DNA from: Hwanghaeella grinnelliae
Lineage (GTDB): Bacteria; Pseudomonadota; Alphaproteobacteria; UBA8366; Aestuariispiraceae
NCBI RefSeq assembly: GCF_004005845.1
Contig: NZ_SADE01000003.1
Coordinates: 124,001-188,000 of the forward strand
DNA: 64,000 bases
Direction: 5' to 3'
A program made the position numbers and the translations under genes. Positions within the stretch are counted from its first letter, which is position 1. Every line of letters starts with the position of its first letter. Under the pieces are notes generated by a model. It saw only the letters and a list, made by a program, of their open reading frames with translations. It ran no database searches and was not told where the DNA came from. Below, piece by piece: positions 18,382-27,392 of the stretch.

Positions 18382-18915
18382 CTATTCGCCGCGTCCGGCG
18401 CGGTCCATCGCCAAATAGAATTCGTCCAATTGCGGCGGCGCCACCGGTGTGGCGGAAAGCATGTCGTGGACCTGCCCCCTGTGATGGATTTGATGCTGGA
18501 ACAGATGAAGCAACAGATCACCGATCGACTCCCGCCAAATCACACCGCCTTCCCGTAGGGTATCGACCTGGCGGGAAAGATCCGTTTCCGAAAGTTCTTC
18601 GCAAAACGCAATCAAGTCCGCGTCGGACTGGGCCTGAGCCACGATCAACGCAGCCATATCGGCGAAGGGGTCGGGCGCGCCATCACGGAATTTATCCCGG
18701 ATTTCAGCGGCTTTCCCAGCCTCCCGCATCGCATCGATATAGTACCAGTCCACAACCAGAATATGGTTCAACGCAGCCAGAATGGTTCCGAAGAAACTCA
18801 GCCTTTGTTTGGTCAACTCGCTTTCGGGCAGTTCTCCACAAGATGAGAGGAGCCGATTGTTGGCCCAGCGGTTGTTGCGCGCCTGAAGCACCATTTGGCG
18901 AACGGCTATACTCAT
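18382..18915 (-). CDS. DinB-family protein (putative metal-dependent hydrolase or thiol transferase)
   Basis: The 177-residue protein has the DinB/YfiT four-helix layout: an N-terminal RNNRWANNRLL helix, LNHILVVDWYYIDAM with the first metal histidine, and HLFQHQIHHRGQVHDML with the paired histidines that complete the triad. Members bind a divalent metal and many are linked to bacillithiol, mycothiol or glutathione-type transfer reactions; the role here is unknown. It starts 10 bp downstream of the amino acid permease stop on the same strand and may be cotranscribed. Confidence 0.85.
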   Translation of the reverse strand: MSIAVRQMVLQARNNRWANNRLLSSCGELPESELTKQRLSFFGTILAALNHILVVDWYYIDAMREAGKAAEIRDKFRDGAPDPFADMAALIVAQAQSDADLIAFCEELSETDLSRQVDTLREGGVIWRESIGDLLLHLFQHQIHHRGQVHDMLSATPVAPPQLDEFYLAMDRAGRGE

Positions 18916-18925
18916 GAGATCGTCC

Positions 18926-20155
18926 TTATTGTCCTAAGACCGATACCGCGTTGACGACCACCATCGCCGCACTCGATGCCGCCCCCACGGCCGGAACCCA
19001 TATCGGAACATGCCAAAGGCCGACAGTGTCGCCGCGGAAACGGATCCAAAGCAAGGCCGTGTTCACCAAGGTGAAAACGGTAAGCGTGATATAGGACGTC
19101 GCCGCCGCCAAACCGACCAAAGGAAACAACAACGCCAGCGCCAACACGGCAACCGCTATCACGATGGTTGCGATCACCGGAGTCTGCCGCCCGGGATGCA
19201 CCAAGCCCAGGAACTTCGGCATCCATCCCTGCCGTGCCAAGCCGAACAGAATGCGTGATCCCATGATCATCTGGATAAGGGCGCCGTTTAGGACCGCAAA
19301 GACGGCAACACCGCTCAGGATTTTTCCATCCATCCCGGAAGTCCGTTCGAAAACAAGCGCCAGCGGCGCATCGCTTGCAATCAATTCCGCCTGGGGTATG
19401 GCCGTAACGGATATAGCGGATACCAGAAGATAGAGCGTCGTCGTGATGACCAGGGTCGCAACGATTGCTCGAGGAATCGTACGAACGGGGTCGCGAACCT
19501 CCTCGGCGACGTTCACCATATCCTCGAAGCCGATGAATGCGAAAAAGGCCAATAGGGCACCGGACATCACACCGGACCAGATCCCGATTTCCAAGGGTGG
19601 CAACAGCATTCGACCCGAATCGGGCGACGCCACCATTTCATCCACCCCGAATAGGATCACCAGCAGAAGCCCACCAATTTCCACCAGGGTGATGATGCCA
19701 GACAAAAAGACCGACTCGGTAATGCCCCAGATTGCCAATCCGGCAAGCAGGGCAACGATGAAGCAGAGCGTCAGGACCTCTGGCGTCTCGACAAACGCGC
19801 TCAGATATCCAACGAAACCCAGGGTAATGACCGCCGCACTGACCAGCCCCGTCAAAGCGACCATAAGGCCGATGATGGTTCCCAGCACCCGGCTGTGGAA
19901 GGCTTCGTTCAGGTAAACCGCTTCCCCGGCGCTGACGGGGTACCGGCCGGAAAGCTCGCCATAGGAAAGCGCGGTCAACCCCGCGACGAAGGCGGCGATC
20001 AGAAAGGCCACTGGGCCATAGATACCGGCCTCCGCCGAAACCTTTCCTACCAACACATAGATGCCCGCGCCAACCGTCACGCCGACCCCGTACAAGGTCA
20101 ACAAGACGAAGCCGAGCCCGCGCTTCAGGGCCGGTTCCCCGGCACGTTTCAGCAT
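18926..20155 (-). CDS. APC-superfamily amino acid permease
   Basis: The 409-residue protein has about 12 hydrophobic helices and the APC helix 1 motif LYGVGVTVGAGIYVLVGKV, together with FIGFEDMVNVAEEVRDPVRTIPRAI, the conserved loop of this superfamily. It is shorter than typical CAT transporters, mainly at the C-terminus. It would import an amino acid or amine by proton symport or exchange. GGGAGG precedes the ATG at 20155; a TTG one codon earlier is less likely. Confidence 0.88.
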   Translation of the reverse strand: MLKRAGEPALKRGLGFVLLTLYGVGVTVGAGIYVLVGKVSAEAGIYGPVAFLIAAFVAGLTALSYGELSGRYPVSAGEAVYLNEAFHSRVLGTIIGLMVALTGLVSAAVITLGFVGYLSAFVETPEVLTLCFIVALLAGLAIWGITESVFLSGIITLVEIGGLLLVILFGVDEMVASPDSGRMLLPPLEIGIWSGVMSGALLAFFAFIGFEDMVNVAEEVRDPVRTIPRAIVATLVITTTLYLLVSAISVTAIPQAELIASDAPLALVFERTSGMDGKILSGVAVFAVLNGALIQMIMGSRILFGLARQGWMPKFLGLVHPGRQTPVIATIVIAVAVLALALLFPLVGLAAATSYITLTVFTLVNTALLWIRFRGDTVGLWHVPIWVPAVGAASSAAMVVVNAVSVLGQ

Positions 20156-20295
20156 CAATTCCTCCCAACCGCCTGCGGGCCGGTCTGCGGCCTGCTGGTT
20201 TTTAAATATTGATCTCTATTGCATAACTCTATGCCTCAAAGGCGGCATCGCGAATGCGCCAGATCAACACACCGATTGAAAGGAGCATTCGACGT

Positions 20296-21840
20296 CTAAA
20301 GGGATACTTCGACCAAATATGGTCCCGGTTCGGCCAGGCCACGGCCAAACTGGTCGCACAATTCTTCCATTGTCGTGGCACGGGATGCCTGCACCCCATA
20401 ACTCTTGGCCAAGTGCACCCAATCGATTTTCGGCCGGTCCAAAGACAACATGTCGACAGCGTTCCGGCCCGGATTCTGAACACCGACCTTGCGCATTTCA
20501 CCCTGCAGGATTGCGTAGGAATGGTTGGCGAAAACCAGGGTGGTGACGTCCAACCCCTCCCGCGCCTGAGTCCAAAGGGCTTGGGCCGAATAGAGGCCCG
20601 CCCCGTCGGCCTGCAGCGAGACGACCTTGCGGCCCGGCGCCCCGATCGCCGCCCCGGCGGCAAGCGGCGGACCGATCCCGATAGCGCCGCCGGTAATCTG
20701 AAGCCAATCGTGTTCCGCCGCGGCATTGGTCATTGGAAAGAACTGCCGCCCGGTCGTGATCGACTCGTCCGCCACGACGGCATTGTCCGGCAACATGGCC
20801 GTCAGCATCACCGCGATCTTGTCCTGATCAATGGCGCCGGTCGGCAATGCCGGACGGTTCAATTCGTTAACAACAGGGGCGGAGCCGCGTGCACCGACCG
20901 CATCCACCAAAGCATCCAAGGTACCGACCAGGTCGTAATGCGCCTCCGCCAGCAGATGAACCGCGCAATCGTCCGGAACCAAGCGGCTGGGCGTATTGGG
21001 GTAACCGAAAAAAGCGACCGGCTCCTTCGCGCCGACCAGCACCAAGTGCTTGTAGGCGGACAGCATCGCCTGCGCCTGTTCAACCACGTAGGGGACTCGA
21101 TTGACCGGCACCCGTCCGGCACCGCGCGCCACCCGTTTATTGGACAACGGCGCGAAAAGCACCGCCCCGGTTTTCGCGGCAATTCGTCCAGCGAGGTCTA
21201 GACCGTCTTCGCGCAATGCGCGGTCACCGATCATCAGCGCCACCGGCTCATCCGATTTCAGCAGCTCGGCAATCCTGTCGATCGCCTTGCCCGACGCAAC
21301 AGGCGCATCCGGGATATCCGGCGCGGGTGCAGGGCCATTTGATTCGGTCCAGGCAATGTCAGCGGGCAAGATCAAGGTCGAAATCTGTCCCGGCGCGGTT
21401 TGTGCCGCCCGGATTGCATCCGCCGTATCGCGCCCGACCGTGTCTGCCGACGCGAAGGTCCGCACCCAATCGGAAACCGGCCAGGCGATTCCTTCGATAT
21501 CGGTGGTGAGCGGTGCGTTATAGGCCAGATGCTCGGTCTTGTGTTCACCGACCACGTTGATCATCGGCGTCCGCGCACGGCGCGCATTGTGAATATTGGC
21601 AAGCCCGTTGCCCAATCCTGGTCCCAGATGCAGCAGTGTCGCCGCCGGTTTGTCCGCCATGCGGGCATAGCCGTCGGCCGCCCCCGTGACGACGGTTTCA
21701 TGCAGGCCCAGGATGCAACGCATTTCAGGATGCTGGTCCAGGGCCGCGACAAAATGCATTTCGGATGTGCCCGGATTTGCAAAACAGACATCAACGCCCC
21801 CGGCCAGCAGCGTCTTCACCAAACTTTCCGCCCCGTTCAT
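20296..21840 (-). CDS. ThDP-dependent acetolactate synthase-like enzyme
   Basis: The 514-residue protein shows the three-domain thiamine diphosphate enzyme layout. The N-terminal pyrimidine-binding domain has the catalytic glutamate (Glu48 in GLHETVVTGAADGYARM), a central domain follows, and the C-terminal diphosphate domain has the Mg/ThDP motif in ADGAGLYSAQALWTQ with a downstream Asn (VFANHSYAIL). It resembles the acetolactate synthase large subunit and benzoylformate decarboxylase-like group often annotated as acetolactate synthase. There is no small regulatory subunit next to it, so a catabolic decarboxylase or ligase role is more likely than branched-chain amino acid synthesis. It is a single gene. 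Confidence 0.85.
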   Translation of the reverse strand: MNGAESLVKTLLAGGVDVCFANPGTSEMHFVAALDQHPEMRCILGLHETVVTGAADGYARMADKPAATLLHLGPGLGNGLANIHNARRARTPMINVVGEHKTEHLAYNAPLTTDIEGIAWPVSDWVRTFASADTVGRDTADAIRAAQTAPGQISTLILPADIAWTESNGPAPAPDIPDAPVASGKAIDRIAELLKSDEPVALMIGDRALREDGLDLAGRIAAKTGAVLFAPLSNKRVARGAGRVPVNRVPYVVEQAQAMLSAYKHLVLVGAKEPVAFFGYPNTPSRLVPDDCAVHLLAEAHYDLVGTLDALVDAVGARGSAPVVNELNRPALPTGAIDQDKIAVMLTAMLPDNAVVADESITTGRQFFPMTNAAAEHDWLQITGGAIGIGPPLAAGAAIGAPGRKVVSLQADGAGLYSAQALWTQAREGLDVTTLVFANHSYAILQGEMRKVGVQNPGRNAVDMLSLDRPKIDWVHLAKSYGVQASRATTMEELCDQFGRGLAEPGPYLVEVSL

Positions 21841-21993
21841 TACCCACTCCGTAAAAAGTTATTGCGGGCTGAACAGGGTAGCGACCCATCCCGGCCCGCC
21901 CGTTAAGGCCGGGCGGCGAGAGTGCCATGGGGGCAAGGCAAGTCCCAGTGCTTTGTTGGAAGTTTTGTTTGGACGCGTCGTCCCAAAAGCGCC

Positions 21994-22431
21994 TTATGCG
22001 TGACCGGAAATATAATCGCGCATCGCTTCAGTCTCATGTTCCAACTGACTGATGCGGCGTTTCACGACGTCGCCGATGGATATGACGCCGACCAACTTTT
22101 CGCCGTCATCAAGCACGGGCATGTGCCGGAATCGCCCTTCCGTCATCCGCTGCATCAGGCCGTCGGCCGTGTCATGGATTGTGCAGGTTTTCACATTTGC
22201 GGTCATAAGACTGTCGACCGTGTGGCCCATCACGTCCGTTCCATGCTCACCCAAGCCGCGAACGATATCGCGTTCGGAGAGGATGCCGACCAGATCACCG
22301 CCGGCGTCACAAACCACCACGGCACCAATCTTCATTTTCGCCAATAGGGCGACGGCCGAGGCAATCGTATCACTTGGTGAGGCCGAGACGATGTCCGGGC
22401 CTTTGAACTTCAGCATTGCAGCGACTGTCAT
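21994..22431 (-). CDS. Two-CBS-domain protein
   Basis: The 145-residue protein is almost entirely a tandem CBS pair (Bateman module): VVCDAGGDLVGILSERDIVRGLGEHG in the first and RFRHMPVLDDGEKLVGVISIGDVVKRRI in the second. Stand-alone CBS proteins bind adenosine nucleotides or SAM and regulate partner enzymes. Alphaproteobacterial members of this length are common and mostly uncharacterised. A 7-bp GC-rich hairpin without a U-run lies downstream at 21896-21916. Confidence 0.88.
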   Translation of the reverse strand: MTVAAMLKFKGPDIVSASPSDTIASAVALLAKMKIGAVVVCDAGGDLVGILSERDIVRGLGEHGTDVMGHTVDSLMTANVKTCTIHDTADGLMQRMTEGRFRHMPVLDDGEKLVGVISIGDVVKRRISQLEHETEAMRDYISGHA

Positions 22432-22747
22432 ACTCGTTTCCTTCCTGTGCTAGCAGGTCACGAATTGATACGCCGGCCCCCCGATTTCACGTCCGCATCC
22501 CAGATACGCGCTCAATGGTCCAATACTGAAAAACTGCGTCTGGTTCGCTCGTGACCTTCCCTCACCCGTCCCACTTGTTATCGATCCGTTTTCGGATCCT
22601 TTCTCCCCCGGGCGGCCGCATCGTGGCGGAGCAATCACCGGTTCGGTATCCACATAGTATCACCCGAAACCCGTTTAGCCGCAATTGCATCCCCACGGCA
22701 TTCTACTTATTGACGGCACGGGACCGTTTTGTTTCCAAAGATCTGCT
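22432..22747. other. Intergenic between CBS and DUF924 genes
   Basis: About 315 bp with no gene. It contains the CBS promoter region and a small hairpin GATCCG-TTTT-CGGATC at 22580-22595 followed by CTTTCTCC. A TATCCACA near 22640 is a lone DnaA-box-like octamer. Nothing else was recognised. Confidence 0.45.
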
Positions 22748-23290
22748 CTAAAAGGATGAGCCGGGCGTTTTGAGAAACGCAATCTCCTCCGCTGTCGATT
22801 CGCGGCCCATCACGTCATTCCTGTGAGGAAAGCGCCCGAAACGCGCGATTATGTCCCTATGGGCGATGGCATAGCGCAGGTATTCCGGGTTCGACAGCGA
22901 CTCAAAATAGGGGAGGCTCTCTTCCTGATCGGCCAAATCCTCGCTGTGTTCGAACGGGACATAGAAAAAGACCCGCCGCTCCTCCGAAACCTCTTTGTCT
23001 TGTCCCTTTGAAATCGCCTCTCTTGCAAGCGAAAGCGCCTTACCGTCCTGCGCAAAGGCACGCGGGTCGTCCCGGAACAAATTGCGGGAGAATTGGTCCA
23101 GCACGAGGATCAGCGCCAGGGCGCCGTTCGCGGACTTCGCCCAGTCGTCGTGACCGCCGTTGGACGCCTCCTGATGGAGATCGCCAAACCGTTCTTCAAT
23201 GACCCGGTCGAAATCGGCGTTCTTCTCGAACCATTGCTGGGGCGTGCTTTCCTCGAACCAGAACCGCAGAACCGACGCGCAGTCTTCCAT
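22748..23290 (-). CDS. DUF924-family protein
   Basis: The 180-residue protein matches DUF924: VLRFWFEESTPQQWFEKNADFD at the start, LALILVLDQFSRNLFRD in the middle, FFYVPFEHSEDLADQE and the terminal RFGRFPHRNDVMGRESTAEE. The family is thought to be all-alpha and TPR-like and has no established activity. The ATG at 23290 gives the standard family N-terminus; an in-frame start at 23338 adds residues without resemblance. It is a single gene. Confidence 0.85.
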   Translation of the reverse strand: MEDCASVLRFWFEESTPQQWFEKNADFDRVIEERFGDLHQEASNGGHDDWAKSANGALALILVLDQFSRNLFRDDPRAFAQDGKALSLAREAISKGQDKEVSEERRVFFYVPFEHSEDLADQEESLPYFESLSNPEYLRYAIAHRDIIARFGRFPHRNDVMGRESTAEEIAFLKTPGSSF

Positions 23291-23583
23291 AACTTCGTTT
23301 CCCCTTTTGTTTTTTGCGGCAATTGGCCTCGGGCCCAAGAAAGTCTCGTTTCCGCGCTCCAGTTCAATCCCGCATTGGCCAGAATTGGCCCGATTCGGCC
23401 CAATTTAACCCAAATCGCCATACTGCGCCGCCAATCCCGGGCCCAGGTGACAGAGATGGGGCCGCATGCCGCGGAATTTTTCCCAAGAAGGCGTCTTGCA
23501 CCGCCCAGTTTGCAGAGCTATATAGCCGCACCGCGCCGCCCTACGGAAACGAACCGTGAGCCGGCCGGACACATGCTTGGTCG

Positions 23584-23660
23584 CGGAGTGTAGCTCAGCC
23601 TGGTAGAGCACTGTCTTCGGGAGGCAGGGGCCGCAAGTTCAAATCTTGCCACTCCGACCA
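23584..23660 (+). tRNA. tRNA-Pro (anticodon CGG)
   Basis: The 77-nt cloverleaf has a 7-bp acceptor stem (CGGAGTG with CACTCCG), a D-arm with GCTCAGCCTGGTAGAGC, an anticodon stem and loop reading CTGTC-TTCGGGA-GGCAG (anticodon CGG, reading CCG proline codons), and a T-arm GTTCAAATC. The terminal CCA is encoded at 23658-23660. No duplicated 3' end (attachment-site copy) was noticed in the window, so it does not appear to border an integrated element here. Confidence 0.95.
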
Positions 23661-23714
23661 GCAAATTTCCCCAAAAAATTGGACTTCCCGCCAGAAAGAG
23701 GTGGGCTGGTTTTC

Positions 23715-25373
23715 CTATTTTCTGGTCGAATGCGACCCCAGCATGACGACTTTCTCACTCGCCGCGAATACCGCTCGGTTCTTGCCACCCCGCTTGGCGG
23801 CATACAGCGCCTTGTCGCTTTTCGCCAAGAGCGTTTCCAACGTGTCGCCGTCATACGGGTAGCGGGCGATCCCAATGCTGCCGGCCATCTGGGCCTGCCC
23901 TTCCGACAGCACATACGGCTCGGCCAAACGAGCGAGGACGCGTCTCGCGACTTGGCTCGCGGTTTTTTCCCAATCCGCCGCATCCGCGAAAATCAACATC
24001 AAGAACTCGTCTCCGCCCAAGCGAACGGCCAACTCGCCGCCACGGCTGCAGGATTTCAGCCGGGCCGCCACTTCCTTCAGGGCTTCATCCCCCGCGCCAT
24101 GCCCCATCGTGTCGTTGACAGCCTTGAAGCCGTCGAGATCGATATAAAAGGCAATGATCGAGAGACCTTCCCGCTTGGCGCGCGCGACGGCAACGTCAAA
24201 GAAACTCACCATGCCCAACCGGTTTGGAAGGCCGGTCAGCCTGTCTTGACGGGCAACCGCCGACATCCGGTCGAGCGCTTGCTCAGAATGGGTCAATTCA
24301 ACAACAAGGTTCCGCAAGGCGTGGCTCAAATCCGCGACTTCACGGGGACTGTCATACAAAGGCATGTCCACCTGCTGCCCGGCCCGGATTTCCCGGGCGA
24401 CATCGGCGATATGCGCCAAACGGTTCGTAACGCCCCCCAAGGCGAACCAGCCCAAAACCGCTATCGAGATCACCAGTCCGGTGCTGACAAGCGCCGTGAG
24501 TTGCCAGAACTCCTCGATCGGCGCAAAGGCCATCTCTGCAGGTTCCCGCGTCAAGACAACCCATCCAAGCCCGGGATAGTTCAAATGACCGTCGGCCCGC
24601 GCGAAACCGGTCAGATAGGTCTGGCCATCAGGCCATTGCTCCACGGTCCAACCGACTTCCTCTCCGTTCTTGGCACGCTGCATCGCCTTAAGGCGCAAAT
24701 TGTGCCCCAGCAGGTCGTTCCCGCGGGAAAGCAGGACATCCCCGCCCGCCGAGGCAACATATAGCGAAATGCCGCGATGCGAATACGCTTCACGCAGGAT
24801 CGAACGCCGAACCTCTTCCGCCCATGTCCAACTTAGATGCGCCGCCAACACCCTAGGCCCCCGGTCGTCCTTTTTCGGCAGTGAAATTGCAATATCGACA
24901 AACTTCATCGGCTCGCCGGATGGATTCGGAAGAAGCGAGGCCAGAAGCACCGCATCATGGACATCGCCGATGAAGATTCCTTTTGACCCTTCGATGAAGA
25001 CGGGCCGATGAGAAATATCTTCGCCCAACAGAATGCCTTCCGACGCCGCAATCACGACCCCTGCCGGATCAAGCAGGCCAATCCAGGAAAAGGCCGGGAT
25101 GGTGTTGTGCAAGGTATCGACCAGACGCTGAGCTTCAGCCACGTCGTTGCGCTGCAGAGCCTCGAGCGAGGTCAACAATTCAACCTCACCCGTACGGGAG
25201 GCCATTTCACGGTCGAGCTTATCGCTCATCTGGTAGGCGGTTTCAGCAAGCTCCGAACCGATGTTGTTTCGAAGCCGGTCGCCGATCGCCGCGGCAACCC
25301 AATACCCGATACCAAGCGCAGTCGCAGCAACGAGCAGGGCCGCCGATAAGGCTATGCGCAGACGTAGACTCAT
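23715..25373 (-). CDS. Membrane diguanylate cyclase with Cache-type sensor, HAMP and GGDEF domain
   Basis: The 552-residue protein has an N-terminal helix (about 8-30), a periplasmic double-Cache-like sensor region (about 35-280), a second helix (about 290-310), a HAMP-like linker and a GGDEF domain. The active-site motif RLGGDEF (GGDEF at 453-457) is intact, so it should make cyclic di-GMP from GTP. The product-inhibition site, normally RxxD five residues upstream, reads RGGE, a conservative change that may weaken feedback. No EAL domain is attached. The ATG at 25373 follows GAGAGGG by 9 bp; a TTG at 25382 is the alternative. Confidence 0.9.
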   Translation of the reverse strand: MSLRLRIALSAALLVAATALGIGYWVAAAIGDRLRNNIGSELAETAYQMSDKLDREMASRTGEVELLTSLEALQRNDVAEAQRLVDTLHNTIPAFSWIGLLDPAGVVIAASEGILLGEDISHRPVFIEGSKGIFIGDVHDAVLLASLLPNPSGEPMKFVDIAISLPKKDDRGPRVLAAHLSWTWAEEVRRSILREAYSHRGISLYVASAGGDVLLSRGNDLLGHNLRLKAMQRAKNGEEVGWTVEQWPDGQTYLTGFARADGHLNYPGLGWVVLTREPAEMAFAPIEEFWQLTALVSTGLVISIAVLGWFALGGVTNRLAHIADVAREIRAGQQVDMPLYDSPREVADLSHALRNLVVELTHSEQALDRMSAVARQDRLTGLPNRLGMVSFFDVAVARAKREGLSIIAFYIDLDGFKAVNDTMGHGAGDEALKEVAARLKSCSRGGELAVRLGGDEFLMLIFADAADWEKTASQVARRVLARLAEPYVLSEGQAQMAGSIGIARYPYDGDTLETLLAKSDKALYAAKRGGKNRAVFAASEKVVMLGSHSTRK

Positions 25374-25706
25374 GAAGAACAACCCTCTCCGCCGGTGAGG
25401 TCACCGCTATAGCTCCTCAAGAGCCAGGCGACCGCTCAGTCTCACCGCACGAAGGATTTTAGTGGAGTTCCTGTCATCCTACTACATGCATCAGACCACA
25501 TATATGGTATTATTAATGTTTTTCAGGCGGTGTTTTGTTTTTTGTCACCCCTCCGAAGGGGTTCTTTTCCGGACGCAAACTTTGTGAAGGTTTGGGATTT
25601 GGAGGCCCAATCTTTGGCATGCATTTCGTGCTTAGAGGTACTTCCTGAGATTTCCTGGCCACCGCGTTATCCATTCTGCGGGCTTCGCCCCGGTAAAATC
25701 TGCCCT
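25374..25706. other. Intergenic between GGDEF and RNase T2 genes
   Basis: About 330 bp with no convincing gene. It contains the GGDEF promoter region and a 5-bp CCCCT-CCGA-AGGGG hairpin near 25549-25562 followed by TTCTTTT on the plus strand; this may end transcription near the RNase T2 gene. The short open frames here lack any family resemblance. Confidence 0.4.
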
Positions 25707-26522
25707 TTATTGCAAACCGGCGGGGTCCACGATCCCTCTGCGGCAACCAATCGGGACGGGGTCCGCGGCGCGGATCAAGTCACCGACAGGTCGGTCAGGC
25801 GCGACCGCACCGCGCAGGCCTATTCTAATCTCCCGGAACAGCGTGCGGAGGCCGTCGGCCTTACAGACGAACGCGACCCGCGCACCGGCATCGTCACCAA
25901 AGGCCTCGTCAAACCGCGCGCGGATGTCCCAGGCATCGACACTCTTCCCAATATGACCCGCAAGGAAATCCACCACAGGGGAATTGTTGATCGCATCCGT
26001 CAGGGAAAGGGCGTCGTCGAAATAGACATCGGCCGCATCGCTCGGCGCAGCGGTCTCGGCACCGCCCTGGTCGGGCACTTGGTAACAGGTACCATGCTTA
26101 ACCCATTCATGCCGGTGCAGATGACTTTCAACACCGGGCATCACCACCGCCAATCTTCCCCGCGTGTGCTCATCCACCGGCGGTTCAGGCAAGGATGACC
26201 AGCGCCCTTTTTTGTCGTGGTACAGAACCTTCTGCGGAACACCGCAATAATCGTTCCCACGCGGCTGCGGCCATAGGCCGTGCAGGGAAAGGCGCCGCGC
26301 AGCCACAGGCAATTGGCCTGCGTTCAGCCGAACACATTCAGGCTTGCCCGCACGGTATTCGCAGAATGCGGGCTGCCAGGTCAGCGCCAGAAGATTGTTT
26401 TCGGATTTCTGGGCCTGGGCGGATGCCCCGACAACCGTCACCGCCACGGCGATGAACGCCGACATTGCCGTTACGGCAACCCGCACGGCATTCACGGAGA
26501 CGTTGATTGGCGACGTGAACAT
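25707..26522 (-). CDS. Secreted ribonuclease T2-family enzyme
   Basis: The 271-residue protein starts with a long signal peptide (hydrophobic residues 13-33, AQA-type end). Both catalytic segments of RNase T2 are present: SLHGLWPQ with His81 and HEWVKHGTC with His138, Glu139, Lys142 and His143. Such enzymes cut RNA to 3'-phosphates through 2',3'-cyclic intermediates in the periplasm or outside the cell, probably for nutrient scavenging. Cysteines near the two motifs can form the usual disulfides. It is a single gene. Confidence 0.92.
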   Translation of the reverse strand: MFTSPINVSVNAVRVAVTAMSAFIAVAVTVVGASAQAQKSENNLLALTWQPAFCEYRAGKPECVRLNAGQLPVAARRLSLHGLWPQPRGNDYCGVPQKVLYHDKKGRWSSLPEPPVDEHTRGRLAVVMPGVESHLHRHEWVKHGTCYQVPDQGGAETAAPSDAADVYFDDALSLTDAINNSPVVDFLAGHIGKSVDAWDIRARFDEAFGDDAGARVAFVCKADGLRTLFREIRIGLRGAVAPDRPVGDLIRAADPVPIGCRRGIVDPAGLQ

Positions 26523-26602
26523 GGCCCTCCCGCTATGACGTACCGAGACGCGCCGGCTATGGCATCATAGTCGACGGAAAAGCAGGATACCGGCAAGGGG
26601 CA

Positions 26603-27022
26603 TCAACGCCGGGCGGTTTTTGCGTCACCCGCGGGCTTGTTCGCCGTATTCTGTTTGATCCATTCCCGGGCTTCATGGACGCGCGAGAAAACACGGCGAT
26701 TTGCCACATCTAACGACTTGCCGACGGTAATCCAATCTTGAACGACGTCCTTGCGTCCGGACTCTTCATCCACTTCCGTGACCGCAGCGATACGGAGGTT
26801 CGCGACAATCGTTTCCGGCAAGGGGTTCCCCCGCAACCCTGCGGTCAATGCCGCCGCATCCAGCTTTGTGATATCAGCCGACCGCAGATCCCAAATAATA
26901 CCGCGCAGCCCATGGTTTTGCGGACTGGCGTTTAACAGGGCAAAACCATCTACTATGACCATCGGCGTCAAAGGTCCCGTAACACGGAACTCAACGACGC
27001 CGTTGGCCCAATCAATTTCCAT
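26603..27022 (-). CDS. Small protein resembling SpoIIAA/STAS-like domains
   Basis: The 139-residue protein is predicted alpha/beta, with a strand-rich start (MEIDWANGVVEFRVTGPLTP), GLRGIIWDLRSADITKLDAAAL in the middle and VANRRVFSRVHEAREWI near the end. The pattern is like the SpoIIAA-like or STAS-type domains seen in many stand-alone bacterial proteins, but the match is only by general layout. The C-terminus is Lys/Ala-rich. The ATG at 27022 was chosen; a GTG at 27034 with AGGTGG just upstream, or an ATG at 27076, is possible. It is divergent from the NACHT gene. Confidence 0.55.
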   Translation of the reverse strand: MEIDWANGVVEFRVTGPLTPMVIVDGFALLNASPQNHGLRGIIWDLRSADITKLDAAALTAGLRGNPLPETIVANLRIAAVTEVDEESGRKDVVQDWITVGKSLDVANRRVFSRVHEAREWIKQNTANKPAGDAKTARR

Positions 27023-27076
27023 CTTTATCGACACACGCCACCTAAAAAAAATCTGAGTGTTTATGAAAATAGGCAT

Positions 27077-27392
27077 TTAAAAATACAAGCCGCGAAAGGA
27101 CGCAGTGAACGTCCATCGCCAATGACCGGCACTGTGCCGTGAAACAATTTAAGAAGTTACTAATTTCCGGAAAATAACGCGGCGCGCCGCAGCAAGTCCA
27201 GGCACCGATCCAGCCGCCCGAAATTCACAAAATAAGCGTGAAGCGCGAAAGGTCCCGACAACGCGCAGCGTCATTTTCTATCGGATCGACATCGGATTTC
27301 GACGCGGCGATGGTTGAACAATAAAGGAATAACCTGTTCGATACTGATGACACAGAATTTCTATCATAGATAAAAGACGGGCCGGGATCATC
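27077..27392. other. Divergent promoter region upstream of the NACHT gene
   Basis: About 315 bp between two divergent genes. It contains two short perfect dyads, CGGCAC-T-GTGCCG (27127-27139) and GCGGCGCGCCGC (27179-27190), and an AT-rich segment near 27305-27375 that probably holds the NACHT promoter. No regulator gene is adjacent. Confidence 0.4.

Noticed and set aside
23584-23660. tRNA-Pro as integration site of a mobile element carrying the NACHT gene
   Set aside because: No duplicated tRNA 3' end, integrase or recombinase was seen in the window.
25513-25746. Small minus-strand frame downstream of RNase T2
   Set aside because: Composition is proline/lysine-rich without resemblance, and it overlaps the RNase T2 end.
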